From NCBI RefSeq assembly GCF_004151235.1, contig NZ_JUIV01000007.1, positions 142,061 to 206,060 of the forward strand: a DNA stretch of 64,000 nt. Reading direction: 5' to 3'. Below are positions 26,035-34,311 of this stretch, piece after piece; the stretch's first letter is position 1; every line of letters starts with the position of its first letter. Below the pieces are notes generated by a model that did not search any database, was not told the DNA's origin, and saw only the letters and a program-made list of their open reading frames with translations. Source of the stretch: Flavobacterium anhuiense (GTDB lineage Bacteria; Bacteroidota; Bacteroidia; Flavobacteriales; Flavobacteriaceae). The position numbers and the translations under genes are program-made.

Positions 26035-27252
26035 ATGCTTAAAACAGCCCTAACCCACTACATCAATAACTTTCGAGGTTTTACCAGAGAAGTTTGGATT
26101 CTTGCCATCATCACTTTTATCAACCGCGCTGGAACAATGGTTCTTCCTTTTTTATCAAAATATTTAAAAGAAGATCTTCATTTTACCTACAATCAAGTTG
26201 GATGGATTATGGTCGCATTTGGTTTTGGGTCAATGCTCGGCTCTTGGTTGGGAGGTAAACTATCAGATAAGATAGGATTCTATAAAATCATGATTTTTAG
26301 TTTATTTACCAGTGGGGTTTCTCTTTTCTTTGTACAATATATTACTACTTTCTGGGCACTTTGCGCTGCGATGTTTGTTCTTATGACCATTGCAGATATG
26401 TTTCGCCCTGCGATGTTTGTGTCTCTTGGAGCTTATGCTAAACCAGAAAATAGAACTCGTGCATTGACATTGGTTCGTCTTGCCGTAAATTTAGGTTTTG
26501 CTGCCGGTCCAGCACTTGGAGGTTTAATTATTATGGGAATGGGATATTCAGGTTTGTTTTGGGTTGACGGAGCTTCATGTATCATTTCAATCTCCATTTT
26601 TGCTTTATTGGTAAAAGAAAAGAAAAAAGCCACTCACGATGATAAAGAAGAAAGTGCTTCTGATGTAAAATCGGTTTTTCATGATAAAATTTTCTGGGTT
26701 TTCTTATTCGTAAGTTTTATCACGGCTATGATTTTCTTCCAGCTTTTTACAACTCTTCCTTTATATCATAATGAAAAATTTGGCTTAAGCGAATTCCAAA
26801 CTGGTCTTTTAATGACTCTAAACGGTCTTTTAATATTCTCTCTCGAAATGCCAACTGTTGGGTTTTTAGAACGAAAAGCTTTTCCTAAAATTAGAATTAT
26901 AATTGTGGGCTCTTTTGTAATGGCTTCAAGCTTCTTTTTGCTTCTTATTAATTTCTGGGCAGGAATATTGGTTGTCAGTATGGTTTGTATTTCTATTGGT
27001 GAAGTCCTTACTTTTCCGTTTTCCAATGCATTCGCATTAAGCCGTGCGCCACGCGGACAAGAAGGACGCTATATGGCGCTTTATACCATGAGTTTTAGTC
27101 TTGCTCATATTGTAAGTTCTAAACTTGGCTTTGAGATTATTACCCGATTTGGCTACCAAATCAACTGGCTTTTTATGGCTTGCATTGGAGTTGTTGCAAC
27201 GGGATGCTGCATTTGGATAAAAAATGCTTTAATCAACAAAAAGGCTTCATAA
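26035..27252 (+). CDS. MFS transporter (multidrug-type)
   Basis: 405 residues and twelve predicted helices. The cytoplasmic loop GSWLGGKLSDKIGFYK (about 73-88) is MFS motif A. LTLVRLAVNLGFAAGPALGG (motif C region, about 144-163) is the antiporter motif of drug exporters. The opening FINRAGTMVLPFLSKYL resembles the MdtH/YfcJ-type group. The substrate is unknown. The start is the ATG at 26035, 22 bases after a -7 element in a palindrome. Confidence 0.88.
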   Translation: MLKTALTHYINNFRGFTREVWILAIITFINRAGTMVLPFLSKYLKEDLHFTYNQVGWIMVAFGFGSMLGSWLGGKLSDKIGFYKIMIFSLFTSGVSLFFVQYITTFWALCAAMFVLMTIADMFRPAMFVSLGAYAKPENRTRALTLVRLAVNLGFAAGPALGGLIIMGMGYSGLFWVDGASCIISISIFALLVKEKKKATHDDKEESASDVKSVFHDKIFWVFLFVSFITAMIFFQLFTTLPLYHNEKFGLSEFQTGLLMTLNGLLIFSLEMPTVGFLERKAFPKIRIIIVGSFVMASSFFLLLINFWAGILVVSMVCISIGEVLTFPFSNAFALSRAPRGQEGRYMALYTMSFSLAHIVSSKLGFEIITRFGYQINWLFMACIGVVATGCCIWIKNALINKKAS

Positions 27253-27356
27253 ACAACTTTTAACTTTTTAAAACCTTATAATTCAATTTATTACCATTAA
27301 ATTTGAATGGCTTTTCTGCGTCCAAAATTGAAATCAAACTTAATTTTTAGTTAAAT

Positions 27357-27401
27357 AACTATTTTTATAGTTGCGTAACTAAAAAAATAGTTGTAGGTTT
27401 G
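27357..27401 (+). promoter_or_regulatory. blaI-M56 operon promoter with two operator palindromes
   Basis: Operator 1 is AACTAT-TTTT-ATAGTT (27357-27372) and operator 2 is AACTA-AAAAAA-TAGTT (27377-27392). The promoter is TTG (27371-27373), 20 bases, then TAGGTTTG (27394-27401), so the operators cover the -33 element and the spacer. BlaI/MecI repressors bind dyads of this kind; binding by the BlaI encoded next is inferred. Confidence 0.7.
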
Positions 27402-27418
27402 AATTAAAATTAGAGAAG

Positions 27419-27787
27419 ATGCAGAAGTTAACAAACAAAGAAGAAGAAATTATGATGATTTTATGGAAGCTGAAAAAAGCTTTTGTAAAAGAAATTCAAG
27501 CTGAAATCACAGAAGATCAGCCACATTACAACACATTATCTACTATTGTGCGTAATCTGGAAGAAAAGGGATATGTTGGCCATAATGCTTTTGGAAATAC
27601 ACATCAGTACTTTCCAATAGTGCCGATTGAAGATTACAGAAAAGGATTTATGAAAACCGCAATCGATAATTACTTTAATAGTTCTTATAAAAGCATGGTT
27701 TCCTTTTTTGCTAAAGAAGAGAAAATTTCAGCTGATGAATTGCGTGAAATTTTATCGATGATCGAAAATAAAAAAGAAGATAAATAA
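27419..27787 (+). CDS. BlaI/MecI/CopY family repressor, copy 1
   Basis: 122 residues, standard length. Winged helix-turn-helix at about 1-65 (LTNKEEEIMMILWKLKKAFV, then HYNTLSTIVRNLEEKGYV), followed by a dimerisation helix part (FMKTAIDNYFNSSYKSMVSF). BlaI proteins repress their own operon and are inactivated by proteolysis when the M56 sensor fires. It is nine bases before the M56 gene. The protein differs from the second copy at 29433 at about ten of 122 positions, so the duplication is either recent or under strong constraint. Confidence 0.93.
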   Translation: MQKLTNKEEEIMMILWKLKKAFVKEIQAEITEDQPHYNTLSTIVRNLEEKGYVGHNAFGNTHQYFPIVPIEDYRKGFMKTAIDNYFNSSYKSMVSFFAKEEKISADELREILSMIENKKEDK

Positions 27788-27795
27788 TTCAGATT

Positions 27796-29403
27796 ATGGA
27801 AGCACTTTTCATCTACATTATCAAATCAAGCGGTTTAATGCTTTTGTTTTATTGCGCGTACTTTTTTTTATTGCGCAAAGAAACGTTCTTTAACAGCAAC
27901 AGATGGTTTCTTTTGTCAGGTTTAATTGTATCGGCAATTCTACCATTATTGACTTATACGAAGGTAATATGGATAAATGCTGCTCCCCAGTTTAATACCG
28001 ATTTTCAGAATTTTGTATCAAACGCATCTCAAGATGAATCTTCAGAATTTAATTGGAATTATGTTATTCTAGGTCTTTACGCCGCTGGTCTTTTGATATT
28101 CTTAATAAAATTGGCAATTGATTTTTATAGTTTGAATTCCATCATTAAAGGAAAAAAAATCAAACAGCAAGCCGATTTCAAATTCATAGACATAAACGAA
28201 AACATTGCTCCTTTCTCCTATTTTGAATATATTGTGTACAACTCATCACTGTATACAGCTTCAGAATTGGAAAACATAATTGAACACGAAAAAGTGCACA
28301 GCGATCAAAATCATACATTTGATGTTTTGATTTCTAGAATATTCAGCATCATTTTCTGGTTCAATCCGATTGTCTGGTTTTACAAAAAAGCAATAACTCA
28401 AAACTTAGAATTTATTGCCGACAGCGAGGCCGCAAAAAAACTTTTAGATAAAAAAGCCTATCAATACACGCTTTTAAAAATAACAACGCACGAAAACTGT
28501 GTTGCAATCACCAATCATTTTTATCAATCATTAATCAAAAAACGAATCGTCATGTTAAACAAAAATCAATCGAAAAGAAGGAATTACTGGAAGTATTATG
28601 CTGTAATTCCTGCTCTTGTTGCATTTGTATTATTATTTCAGATTGAAGTAGTTGCAAAAGAAAGACAACCAAACACAAAAGTAGTTTCAACAGAAATTGA
28701 GTCTGTAGATGTGTACAAAATCTTGAAAAATTCAACAGATGCAGAACTAAAAGAGATAAAAGAAAAGTTAAAGAAACTGCACAACATCAACTTTGAAGTT
28801 TCTCAAATCAAAAGAAACTCAGAAAACGAGTTAACTTCAATTAAAGTTGACATAATTAATGGAAGTGACAAATCTCAATCTATACAAACGGGAGGAGATA
28901 AAACCATTAAAGATTTTGGGATAATTGTCATAACAGACAAAAATGGAAAGAAAAAAGCTGGCATTCAAACTTCTGATGAGAAAATCACTGTCAGCAAAAA
29001 AGTTTCTATGGATGGCAAAACTAATAAAAATTCGGAAAGAAAAACTATAACTACTAATACAGAAAGCAATGTTAACACTAATTCTATTACTAGTACAAAA
29101 ACTAACAGTGATACTAATACAAATATTAGCACTACTGTAATAATAAACAAAGACAACAACACTAAAGTTATTACGACTGGCACAAGTACAGCGGTTGCCG
29201 TTTCTAATGGTACAAAAACGAATATTAAAATATCTAGTCCGCTTGTAATTGTTGATGGAGAAGAAATGCCTGCTGGTTTTGATTATAACAGTATTAAGCC
29301 AACTGATATTGAATCTGTAAATGTTTTAACTGGAGTCAATGCAACTGGTCAATATGGCAATAAAGCTTCAAATGGAGTAATTGAAATCGAAACCAAAAAA
29401 TAA
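27796..29403 (+). CDS. M56 (BlaR1-like) membrane peptidase, copy 1, with TonB-plug-like C-terminus
   Basis: 535 residues. Membrane helices at about 5-26, 36-57, 90-108 and 266-284. Zinc peptidase motif HEKVH at 164-168 (HExxH) with the third ligand Glu205 in EFIAD, so the protease should be active. The extracytoplasmic end (about 285-535) does not contain the penicillin-binding sensor of staphylococcal BlaR1. Instead there is a helical part, a Thr/Asn/Ser-rich linker (about 410-475) and a last ~56 residues (480-535) resembling the plug of TonB-dependent receptors (LVIVDGEEMP, IESVNVLTG, GQYGNKASNGVIEIETK). Likely role: sense an unknown envelope signal and trigger cleavage of BlaI. Confidence 0.9.
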   Translation: MEALFIYIIKSSGLMLLFYCAYFFLLRKETFFNSNRWFLLSGLIVSAILPLLTYTKVIWINAAPQFNTDFQNFVSNASQDESSEFNWNYVILGLYAAGLLIFLIKLAIDFYSLNSIIKGKKIKQQADFKFIDINENIAPFSYFEYIVYNSSLYTASELENIIEHEKVHSDQNHTFDVLISRIFSIIFWFNPIVWFYKKAITQNLEFIADSEAAKKLLDKKAYQYTLLKITTHENCVAITNHFYQSLIKKRIVMLNKNQSKRRNYWKYYAVIPALVAFVLLFQIEVVAKERQPNTKVVSTEIESVDVYKILKNSTDAELKEIKEKLKKLHNINFEVSQIKRNSENELTSIKVDIINGSDKSQSIQTGGDKTIKDFGIIVITDKNGKKKAGIQTSDEKITVSKKVSMDGKTNKNSERKTITTNTESNVNTNSITSTKTNSDTNTNISTTVIINKDNNTKVITTGTSTAVAVSNGTKTNIKISSPLVIVDGEEMPAGFDYNSIKPTDIESVNVLTGVNATGQYGNKASNGVIEIETKK

Positions 29404-29432
29404 AACCTTTCTAATTTTTAAACAGAAAAGAA

Positions 29433-29801
29433 ATGCAAAAACTAACCAACAAAGAAGAAGAAATCATGCATATTTTATGGAAGCTGAAAAAAGCTTTTGT
29501 AAAAGAAATTCAAGCAGAGATTTTAGAAGATCAGCCGCATTACAATACTTTGTCTACCATTGTTCGTAATCTGGAAGAGAAAGGTTATGTCGCGCACAAT
29601 GCTTTTGGAAATACACATCAGTATTATCCAGCTGTAAGCATTGAAGATTATAGAAAAGGTTTTATGAGTACTGCTATTGACAATTATTTCAATAGTTCTT
29701 ATAAAAGCATGGTTTCATTTTTTGCCAAAGAAGAAAAAATTTCGGCAGATGAACTGCGTGAAATCTTAGATATGATCGAAAATCCAAAAGAAGGTAAATA
29801 A
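29433..29801 (+). CDS. BlaI/MecI/CopY family repressor, copy 2
   Basis: 122 residues, close duplicate of the protein at 27419 (same helix-turn-helix HYNTLSTIVRNLEEKGYV; differences such as His for Met at 13, Leu for Thr at 31 and changes around 65-69). It lies 29 bases after the first M56 gene, with no operator-like palindrome of its own, so it is probably transcribed from the promoter at 27371-27401. The two copies may form heterodimers. Confidence 0.92.
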   Translation: MQKLTNKEEEIMHILWKLKKAFVKEIQAEILEDQPHYNTLSTIVRNLEEKGYVAHNAFGNTHQYYPAVSIEDYRKGFMSTAIDNYFNSSYKSMVSFFAKEEKISADELREILDMIENPKEGK

Positions 29802-29811
29802 TCAAAATAGT

Positions 29812-31662
29812 ATGGAAGCACTTTTCATTTTTATCCTAAAATCAAGCGGGTTACTAGCAATGTTTTATTTTGCTTACATTTTTTTACTTCGCAAAGAGAC
29901 TTTTTTCAACAGCAGCCGCTGGTTTTTAATTGCTGGTTTAATTACTTCTGTTGTACTGCCTTTTGTAGTTTACACCAAAGTGGTTTTGGTCGAAGCACCG
30001 CCCGCGATTGCTCCTGCTCCAATTATTACAACTACGGAAAATGCTGTAAAAAACATTCCCGTTTCAAATCAAGATGCCATTGTTTACACACCTCAGTACA
30101 AACCAACAAAGGTTACAGTTGTTGAGGAGAAAAATTTTGAAATCAATTGGAGTTTAGTTCTAGCTGTAGTTTACGGAATTGGTTTCTTGGCCTTTATGAT
30201 CAAATTTGCTCTTGATTTTTACAGTTTAAACGCTGTTTTGAAAGGAAAGAAAATTGAACAGCAAAGTGATTTTAAATTCATTGATGTGGATGAAAACATT
30301 GCTCCCTTCTCCTATTTCGATTACATTGTATATAACTCATCACTATATACAGCTACAGAATTAGAGAATATTCTAGAACATGAAAAAGTGCACAGCGATC
30401 AAAAACACACTGTAGATGTTTTGATTTCTAGGGTTTTCTGCATCCTCTTTTGGTTTAATCCAATTGTTTGGCTTTACAAAAAAGCAATTTTGCAAAATCT
30501 TGAATTTATCGCTGATAGTGAAGCTTCTAAAAAAATTGCAGACAAAAAAGCCTATCAATACACACTTTTAAAAATCACAACGCACGAAACTTGCGTTGCA
30601 ATCACCAATCATTTTTATCAATCATTAATCAAAAAACGAATTGTCATGTTAAACAAAAATCAATCAAAGAAAAGAAACTACTGGAAATATTCGGCAGTAA
30701 TTCCTGCTCTTGGTGCATTTGTTCTTTTATTTCAAATAAGAACCATCGCACAAGAAAAGAAACAAAATGAAACTGCTGTTCAAAGAGATACCATCAAAGA
30801 TTCTGATGAAACAATCAAAATAACAAAAAATACAACTGACAAGGAATTAAACGAACTTCCTGGAAAGTTAAAAGCAAATCATAATCTTGACGTTGAGATT
30901 TCAGATGTAAAAAGAAATACTAAAGAAGAGTTGACTGCGATTCAGATCAAAGTAAAATCGGACTCTGGTAAAAAACAAACCATCAAAATTGACGGAGACG
31001 AAGCTATAAAAGATTGCGAACTGGCCATTGGAACAGATGAAAATGGAGCAAAATCGATTAACATTAACACAGACAAAAACTTTAAAGTCCCTGTAATAAT
31101 TAGAAACGAAAGAGTTATTGTTCGTAATGGAGATATCGCTCCTCCAACACCGCCAACGCCACCAGCATTTCCTTCAGGACCACTGCCTCCTGCTCCTGCA
31201 GTTGATATGTCAAAAATGCCTAAACCTCCAGTTGCTCCTAAAAACCCAAAAGATAAAGTGGCTATGGCTAAATTTGAAAAAGACATGGAAGCTTTTGAAA
31301 AACAAATGGAAGCATGGGAACCTCAGATGGATGCGTATGAGAAACAAATTGAAACTATTATGTCTCAAAGAGAAGCTATTTATGAGAAAGAAATGGCTAA
31401 ATATGAGCTTGCAATGGAAAAATTCAATACGCAAATGGAAAAGTTCAGCTATGACTTTAAGTTTAACTTTGGAGATGATTCTAAAGACTATGAAAATAGC
31501 ATGAAGCAATACGAACAAGACATGAAACAGTATGAGCTTGATATGAAACAGCATGCAAAAGACATGAAGCAACATTCGAAAGACATGAAACAACATGAAA
31601 AGGATATGAAGCAGCATGAAAAAGACATGAAGGAAATGGAAAAACAAAACAAAAAAGCTTAA
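29812..31662 (+). CDS. M56 (BlaR1-like) membrane peptidase, copy 2, with coiled-coil heptad-repeat tail
   Basis: 616 residues. The core is a clear duplicate of copy 1: HEKVH at 190-194, Glu231 in EFIAD, and helices at about 5-26, 37-57, 112-131 and 294-311. It differs by a Pro/Thr-rich insert at about 60-105 and by the C-terminus. There a proline-rich stretch (about 443-485; APPTPPTPP, PPVAPKNPKDK) leads into a long charged helix (MAKFEKDMEAFEKQMEAWEP and on). It ends with seven heptads of the form MKQ(Y/H)xxD, encoded by seven 21-bp units at 31501-31647. The TonB-plug-like part of copy 1 is missing. A strong terminator follows at 31678-31712. Confidence 0.9.
   Translation: MEALFIFILKSSGLLAMFYFAYIFLLRKETFFNSSRWFLIAGLITSVVLPFVVYTKVVLVEAPPAIAPAPIITTTENAVKNIPVSNQDAIVYTPQYKPTKVTVVEEKNFEINWSLVLAVVYGIGFLAFMIKFALDFYSLNAVLKGKKIEQQSDFKFIDVDENIAPFSYFDYIVYNSSLYTATELENILEHEKVHSDQKHTVDVLISRVFCILFWFNPIVWLYKKAILQNLEFIADSEASKKIADKKAYQYTLLKITTHETCVAITNHFYQSLIKKRIVMLNKNQSKKRNYWKYSAVIPALGAFVLLFQIRTIAQEKKQNETAVQRDTIKDSDETIKITKNTTDKELNELPGKLKANHNLDVEISDVKRNTKEELTAIQIKVKSDSGKKQTIKIDGDEAIKDCELAIGTDENGAKSININTDKNFKVPVIIRNERVIVRNGDIAPPTPPTPPAFPSGPLPPAPAVDMSKMPKPPVAPKNPKDKVAMAKFEKDMEAFEKQMEAWEPQMDAYEKQIETIMSQREAIYEKEMAKYELAMEKFNTQMEKFSYDFKFNFGDDSKDYENSMKQYEQDMKQYELDMKQHAKDMKQHSKDMKQHEKDMKQHEKDMKEMEKQNKKA
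31501..31647 (+). repeat. seven 21-bp units coding MKQ(Y/H)xxD heptads
   Basis: Each unit begins ATGAA(A/G) and codes seven residues; the third codon varies as CAA/CAG and the protein pattern is better kept than the DNA. The seventh unit (31627-31647) is degenerate (MKEMEKQ). Confidence 0.9.
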
Positions 31663-31677
31663 TAATCTCATTTTGAG

Positions 31678-31715
31678 AAAGAAAAACCAGTGCACGACAC
31701 TGGTTTTTCTTTTTA
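31678..31715 (+). terminator. terminator of the blaI-M56 operon
   Basis: AAAGAAAAACCAGTG (31678-31692) pairs perfectly with CACTGGTTTTTCTTT (31698-31712) around a five-base loop, with more T after it. It lies between the M56 gene and the serine hydrolase. Confidence 0.85.
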
Positions 31716-31729
31716 AAAAGAACACACAA

Positions 31730-33160
31730 ATGAAAAAACATATCTCAATTTTATTTCTGTGCTTTAGTTTTTCAATTTGGGCGCAGAAAAGTTCGGCTGA
31801 AAAAGATGTTTTTATGGCAATGGACAAAACGGCATCTATTCTTTCAGAAAAATCAAAAGGAAACTCAATTTCGATTGGTGTTGTAAAAAAGGGAAAAACG
31901 TATACCAGACATTACGGAGAAATTGATAAAGGAAAGGAAAACATTGCCAACAACAATACTGTTTTTGAAGTTGCGTCTATAACCAAACTTTTTACAGGAT
32001 TACTTACTGCACAAGCAGTTTTAGAAGGAAAATTAAATCTGGATGAGGATATCAGAAAATATATTACAGGCTCTTATCCGAATTTAGAATACAACGGAAC
32101 ACCTATAGCAATTAAGGATTTAGTTTCGTTTAGAACAGGATTCAATAAAGATCTTCCTGATAATTCTGAATTACGAAAAAATCGAAATGATAGCAGTTAT
32201 CTCGCTTTCAAAAAAATGGATGAAGAATATAGTCGTGAAAAATTCTTTGAAGATCTTAGAACGATAAAATTAGACACTTTACCTGGAACTAAATTTAAAT
32301 ATAGCAACGGAAGCCTTAATTTGACAGCGCATATTCTAGAAAATGTATACCAGAAAAGTTATGAAACGCTTTTGAAAGAGAACATTTTTTCAAAATTAGA
32401 TATGAAATCAAGCGGTATCAATTTGAATTCAAATATAATTGCAAACGGATACAATCAGAAAGGAGTTTTGATGCCAAACATTTCAGATAATCTTTGGGGA
32501 GCTGCAGGAATGCTAAAATCTACTTTAGGTGATTTAACCAAATTTATTGCTTATGAGTTAAATACAAAGAATAAAATTGTACAAGAATCGCAACGAAATC
32601 TTTTAAACAGCCCAACAATATGGAATGGTTATTTTTGGGATTATATTCAAGTAGATGAAAACGGAAAAAACTGCTGGAAACATGGCGGTGCATTTGGAAC
32701 TCAAAACATGCTGGTTATTTATCCCGAACGCCAATTAGGCATTTCGATTATTGTAAATATTAGTGATGAAAATACCGCAAATGCATTAGGAGAAGCTATT
32801 ATTAGACTTTCTAATGATTTATTGGCTGAAAACAAAAAGCAAACGGGTATCTATGGCTACAAAATTGTAAATGAAAATATCGTATTTGTGTACGAACATG
32901 ATAAAGACCTAGACCCTAATCTAGTAAAAAGTGTTTCAATTGCAGGTTCGTTTGACAAATGGAATCCAAATGACAGCAATTTTCAAATGATTCAGAAAAA
33001 CAAAAATACCTTTGAATTGTCAATTCCTAAATCACAACTTGGAAAAGACAAAACACATCTTTTTAAATTTGTCATCAACAAAACTGGCTGGATGGAAGCT
33101 CCAAAAAATGCTATAAATCGTGAAACAGATGGACATGAGAACCTGATTCTCAAAATTTAA
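31730..33160 (+). CDS. secreted serine hydrolase (class C beta-lactamase fold) with C-terminal glycogen-binding-like E-set domain
   Basis: 476 residues from ATG 31730, which gives a clean signal peptide (MKKHISILFLCFSFSIWAQ); an upstream in-frame ATG at 31673 lies in the terminator. Catalytic motifs: SxxK = S83-I-T-K86 (EVASITKLF), YxN = Y191-S-N193, and KHGG at 317-320 (C-terminal KTG-like box, His in place of Lys). Residues ~393-476 (VSIAGSFDKWNPNDSNFQMI, then HLFKFVINKTGWMEAP) resemble the CBM48/AMPK glycogen-binding fold. The enzyme class includes beta-lactamases, D-amino acid peptidases and esterases; a beta-lactam role is not shown. It follows the BlaI-M56 genes with only a terminator in between, so read-through control by BlaI is plausible. 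Confidence 0.88.
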   Translation: MKKHISILFLCFSFSIWAQKSSAEKDVFMAMDKTASILSEKSKGNSISIGVVKKGKTYTRHYGEIDKGKENIANNNTVFEVASITKLFTGLLTAQAVLEGKLNLDEDIRKYITGSYPNLEYNGTPIAIKDLVSFRTGFNKDLPDNSELRKNRNDSSYLAFKKMDEEYSREKFFEDLRTIKLDTLPGTKFKYSNGSLNLTAHILENVYQKSYETLLKENIFSKLDMKSSGINLNSNIIANGYNQKGVLMPNISDNLWGAAGMLKSTLGDLTKFIAYELNTKNKIVQESQRNLLNSPTIWNGYFWDYIQVDENGKNCWKHGGAFGTQNMLVIYPERQLGISIIVNISDENTANALGEAIIRLSNDLLAENKKQTGIYGYKIVNENIVFVYEHDKDLDPNLVKSVSIAGSFDKWNPNDSNFQMIQKNKNTFELSIPKSQLGKDKTHLFKFVINKTGWMEAPKNAINRETDGHENLILKI

Positions 33161-33182
33161 ATACTTTTTTCATTTTATCGCC

Positions 33183-33218
33183 AAAAGACTTTGCTTCAAA
33201 CACAAAGTCTTTTTTTTA
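33183..33218 (+). terminator. terminator after the serine hydrolase gene
   Basis: AAAAGACTTTG (33183-33193) pairs with CAAAGTCTTTT (33203-33213), followed by T. It overlaps a possible promoter element TATCTTTG at 33219-33226 for the small gene downstream. Confidence 0.8.
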
Positions 33219-33226
33219 TATCTTTG
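33219..33226 (+). promoter_or_regulatory. -7 type promoter element for the 47-residue protein
   Basis: TATCTTTG, 16 bases before the ATG at 33243. The nearest TTG (33191-33193) is 25 bases upstream, slightly too far, so this is a partial match. Confidence 0.4.
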
Positions 33227-33242
33227 ACGAAACAAATCTACT

Positions 33243-33386
33243 ATGTATAAATTATTAGCCAAACTAAATAAACTACTTTTGCCAAGCTTTACCAAACAAG
33301 GTCTAGATATTTCTAAAGCAAAGAAATGGCAAATGGCAATTATTGGTTACCGCGCCTATGTTACCAAAAAAGCATTAGGCAATTAA
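33243..33386 (+). CDS. 47-residue basic protein of unknown function
   Basis: ATG 33243 to TAA 33384-33386. The product is amphipathic and basic: MYKLLAKLNKLLLPSFTKQG, then LDISKAKKWQMAIIGYRAYV and a TKKALGN end. It has no clear membrane helix. A -7 element lies 16 bases upstream, and the codon use matches the neighbours. I recall small proteins of this form in Flavobacterium genomes, sometimes labelled SsrA-binding, but it has none of the SmpB features, so that label would be wrong. It is followed by the RhtA-like gene 59 bases later. Confidence 0.65.
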   Translation: MYKLLAKLNKLLLPSFTKQGLDISKAKKWQMAIIGYRAYVTKKALGN

Positions 33387-33445
33387 TTTAGAATACATTT
33401 TATATACCCGACAGAAATAAACCTTTATTTTCTGTCACCCTTTTT

Positions 33446-34291
33446 ATGAAAAACAGAGAAATAAGTCTCCCTCCTGTTCCAGCAGTATTATTAGCGATTA
33501 TTAGTGTGCAATGTGGCGCCGCAATTGCAAAAACACTTTTTCCTACAATTGGCGCAGCTGGTACGGCATCTATACGCATTGGCGTTTCGGCATTAATTTT
33601 ATTATTGGCATACAGACCAAATCTTAAAGCAATAACTCCGCAACAGTGGAAAATTGTAATTCCGTATGGTTTGTCACTAGGCGCGATGAATTTAATTTTT
33701 TACATCGCGATAGAAAGAATTCCAATTGGTTTAGCGGTAACTTTAGAATTCGTTGGACCTCTATTACTTGCAATTGCTGGTTCAAAACGTTTGGTAGATT
33801 ATTGTTGGGTATTGCTTGCTGCAATTGGTATTTTATTAATTGCACCTTGGACAAATGATCGTTTAGATCCAATCGGAATTATATGCGCTCTTTTGGCAGG
33901 AGCATTTTGGAGCGCTTATATTGTTTTAGGAGGCAAAGTATCAAGAATAATGAATGACGGTTACGCGGTGACAACAGGAATGCTATTTGCCGCTCTTTTG
34001 GTTCTGCCATTTGGATTTCTAGACAGCGGATTAAGCAATCTTACGCCAAAATTATTCGGAATGGGCGTTGCTCTTGCTTTATTATCGAGTGCAATTCCGT
34101 TTACCTTAGAAATGAAAGCTTTAGGAAAACTTCCTCCTCGTACTTTTAGCATTTTAATGAGTTTAGAACCGGCAGCCGCTTCCATCTGTGCTTTTATTTT
34201 TCTTAACGAAAGTTTGAATCTTTATGAAATTCTAGCCGTAATTTGTGTTGTAATCGCTTCAGCAGGAAGTACTTTGACTGCTAAAAAATAA
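33446..34291 (+). CDS. rhtA: RhtA-like EamA/DMT exporter (threonine/homoserine efflux type)
   Basis: 281 residues, ten membrane helices in two repeats of EamA type. The sequence follows E. coli RhtA closely in several blocks: GLAVTLEFVGPLLLAIAGSK, AIPFTLEMKALGKLPPRTFS and LMSLEPAAASICAFIFLNES, which match the EFTGPL, LEMIALTRLPTRTF and MSLEPA blocks there. RhtA exports threonine, homoserine and related amino acids. The transport specificity here is inferred from similarity. Single gene; the next gene converges and shares a repeat-type terminator at 34312-34350. Confidence 0.87.
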   Translation: MKNREISLPPVPAVLLAIISVQCGAAIAKTLFPTIGAAGTASIRIGVSALILLLAYRPNLKAITPQQWKIVIPYGLSLGAMNLIFYIAIERIPIGLAVTLEFVGPLLLAIAGSKRLVDYCWVLLAAIGILLIAPWTNDRLDPIGIICALLAGAFWSAYIVLGGKVSRIMNDGYAVTTGMLFAALLVLPFGFLDSGLSNLTPKLFGMGVALALLSSAIPFTLEMKALGKLPPRTFSILMSLEPAAASICAFIFLNESLNLYEILAVICVVIASAGSTLTAKK

Positions 34292-34311
34292 TTTGAAAAT
34301 GTCCTAAATTC

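Noticed and set aside
31501..31647. Direct repeats resembling a small repeat array
   Set aside because: The units are 21 bp without spacers, in frame, and code heptads of the M56 protein, so this is not CRISPR.
31210..31827. Long minus-strand open frame over the repeat region
   Set aside because: It is the antisense of the heptad-repeat tail and the terminator, with a low-complexity Phe/Leu/His composition.
31730..33160. Calling the serine hydrolase a beta-lactamase
   Set aside because: The fold has three motifs, but the third box is KHGG and related proteins include peptidases and esterases; resistance cannot be claimed.
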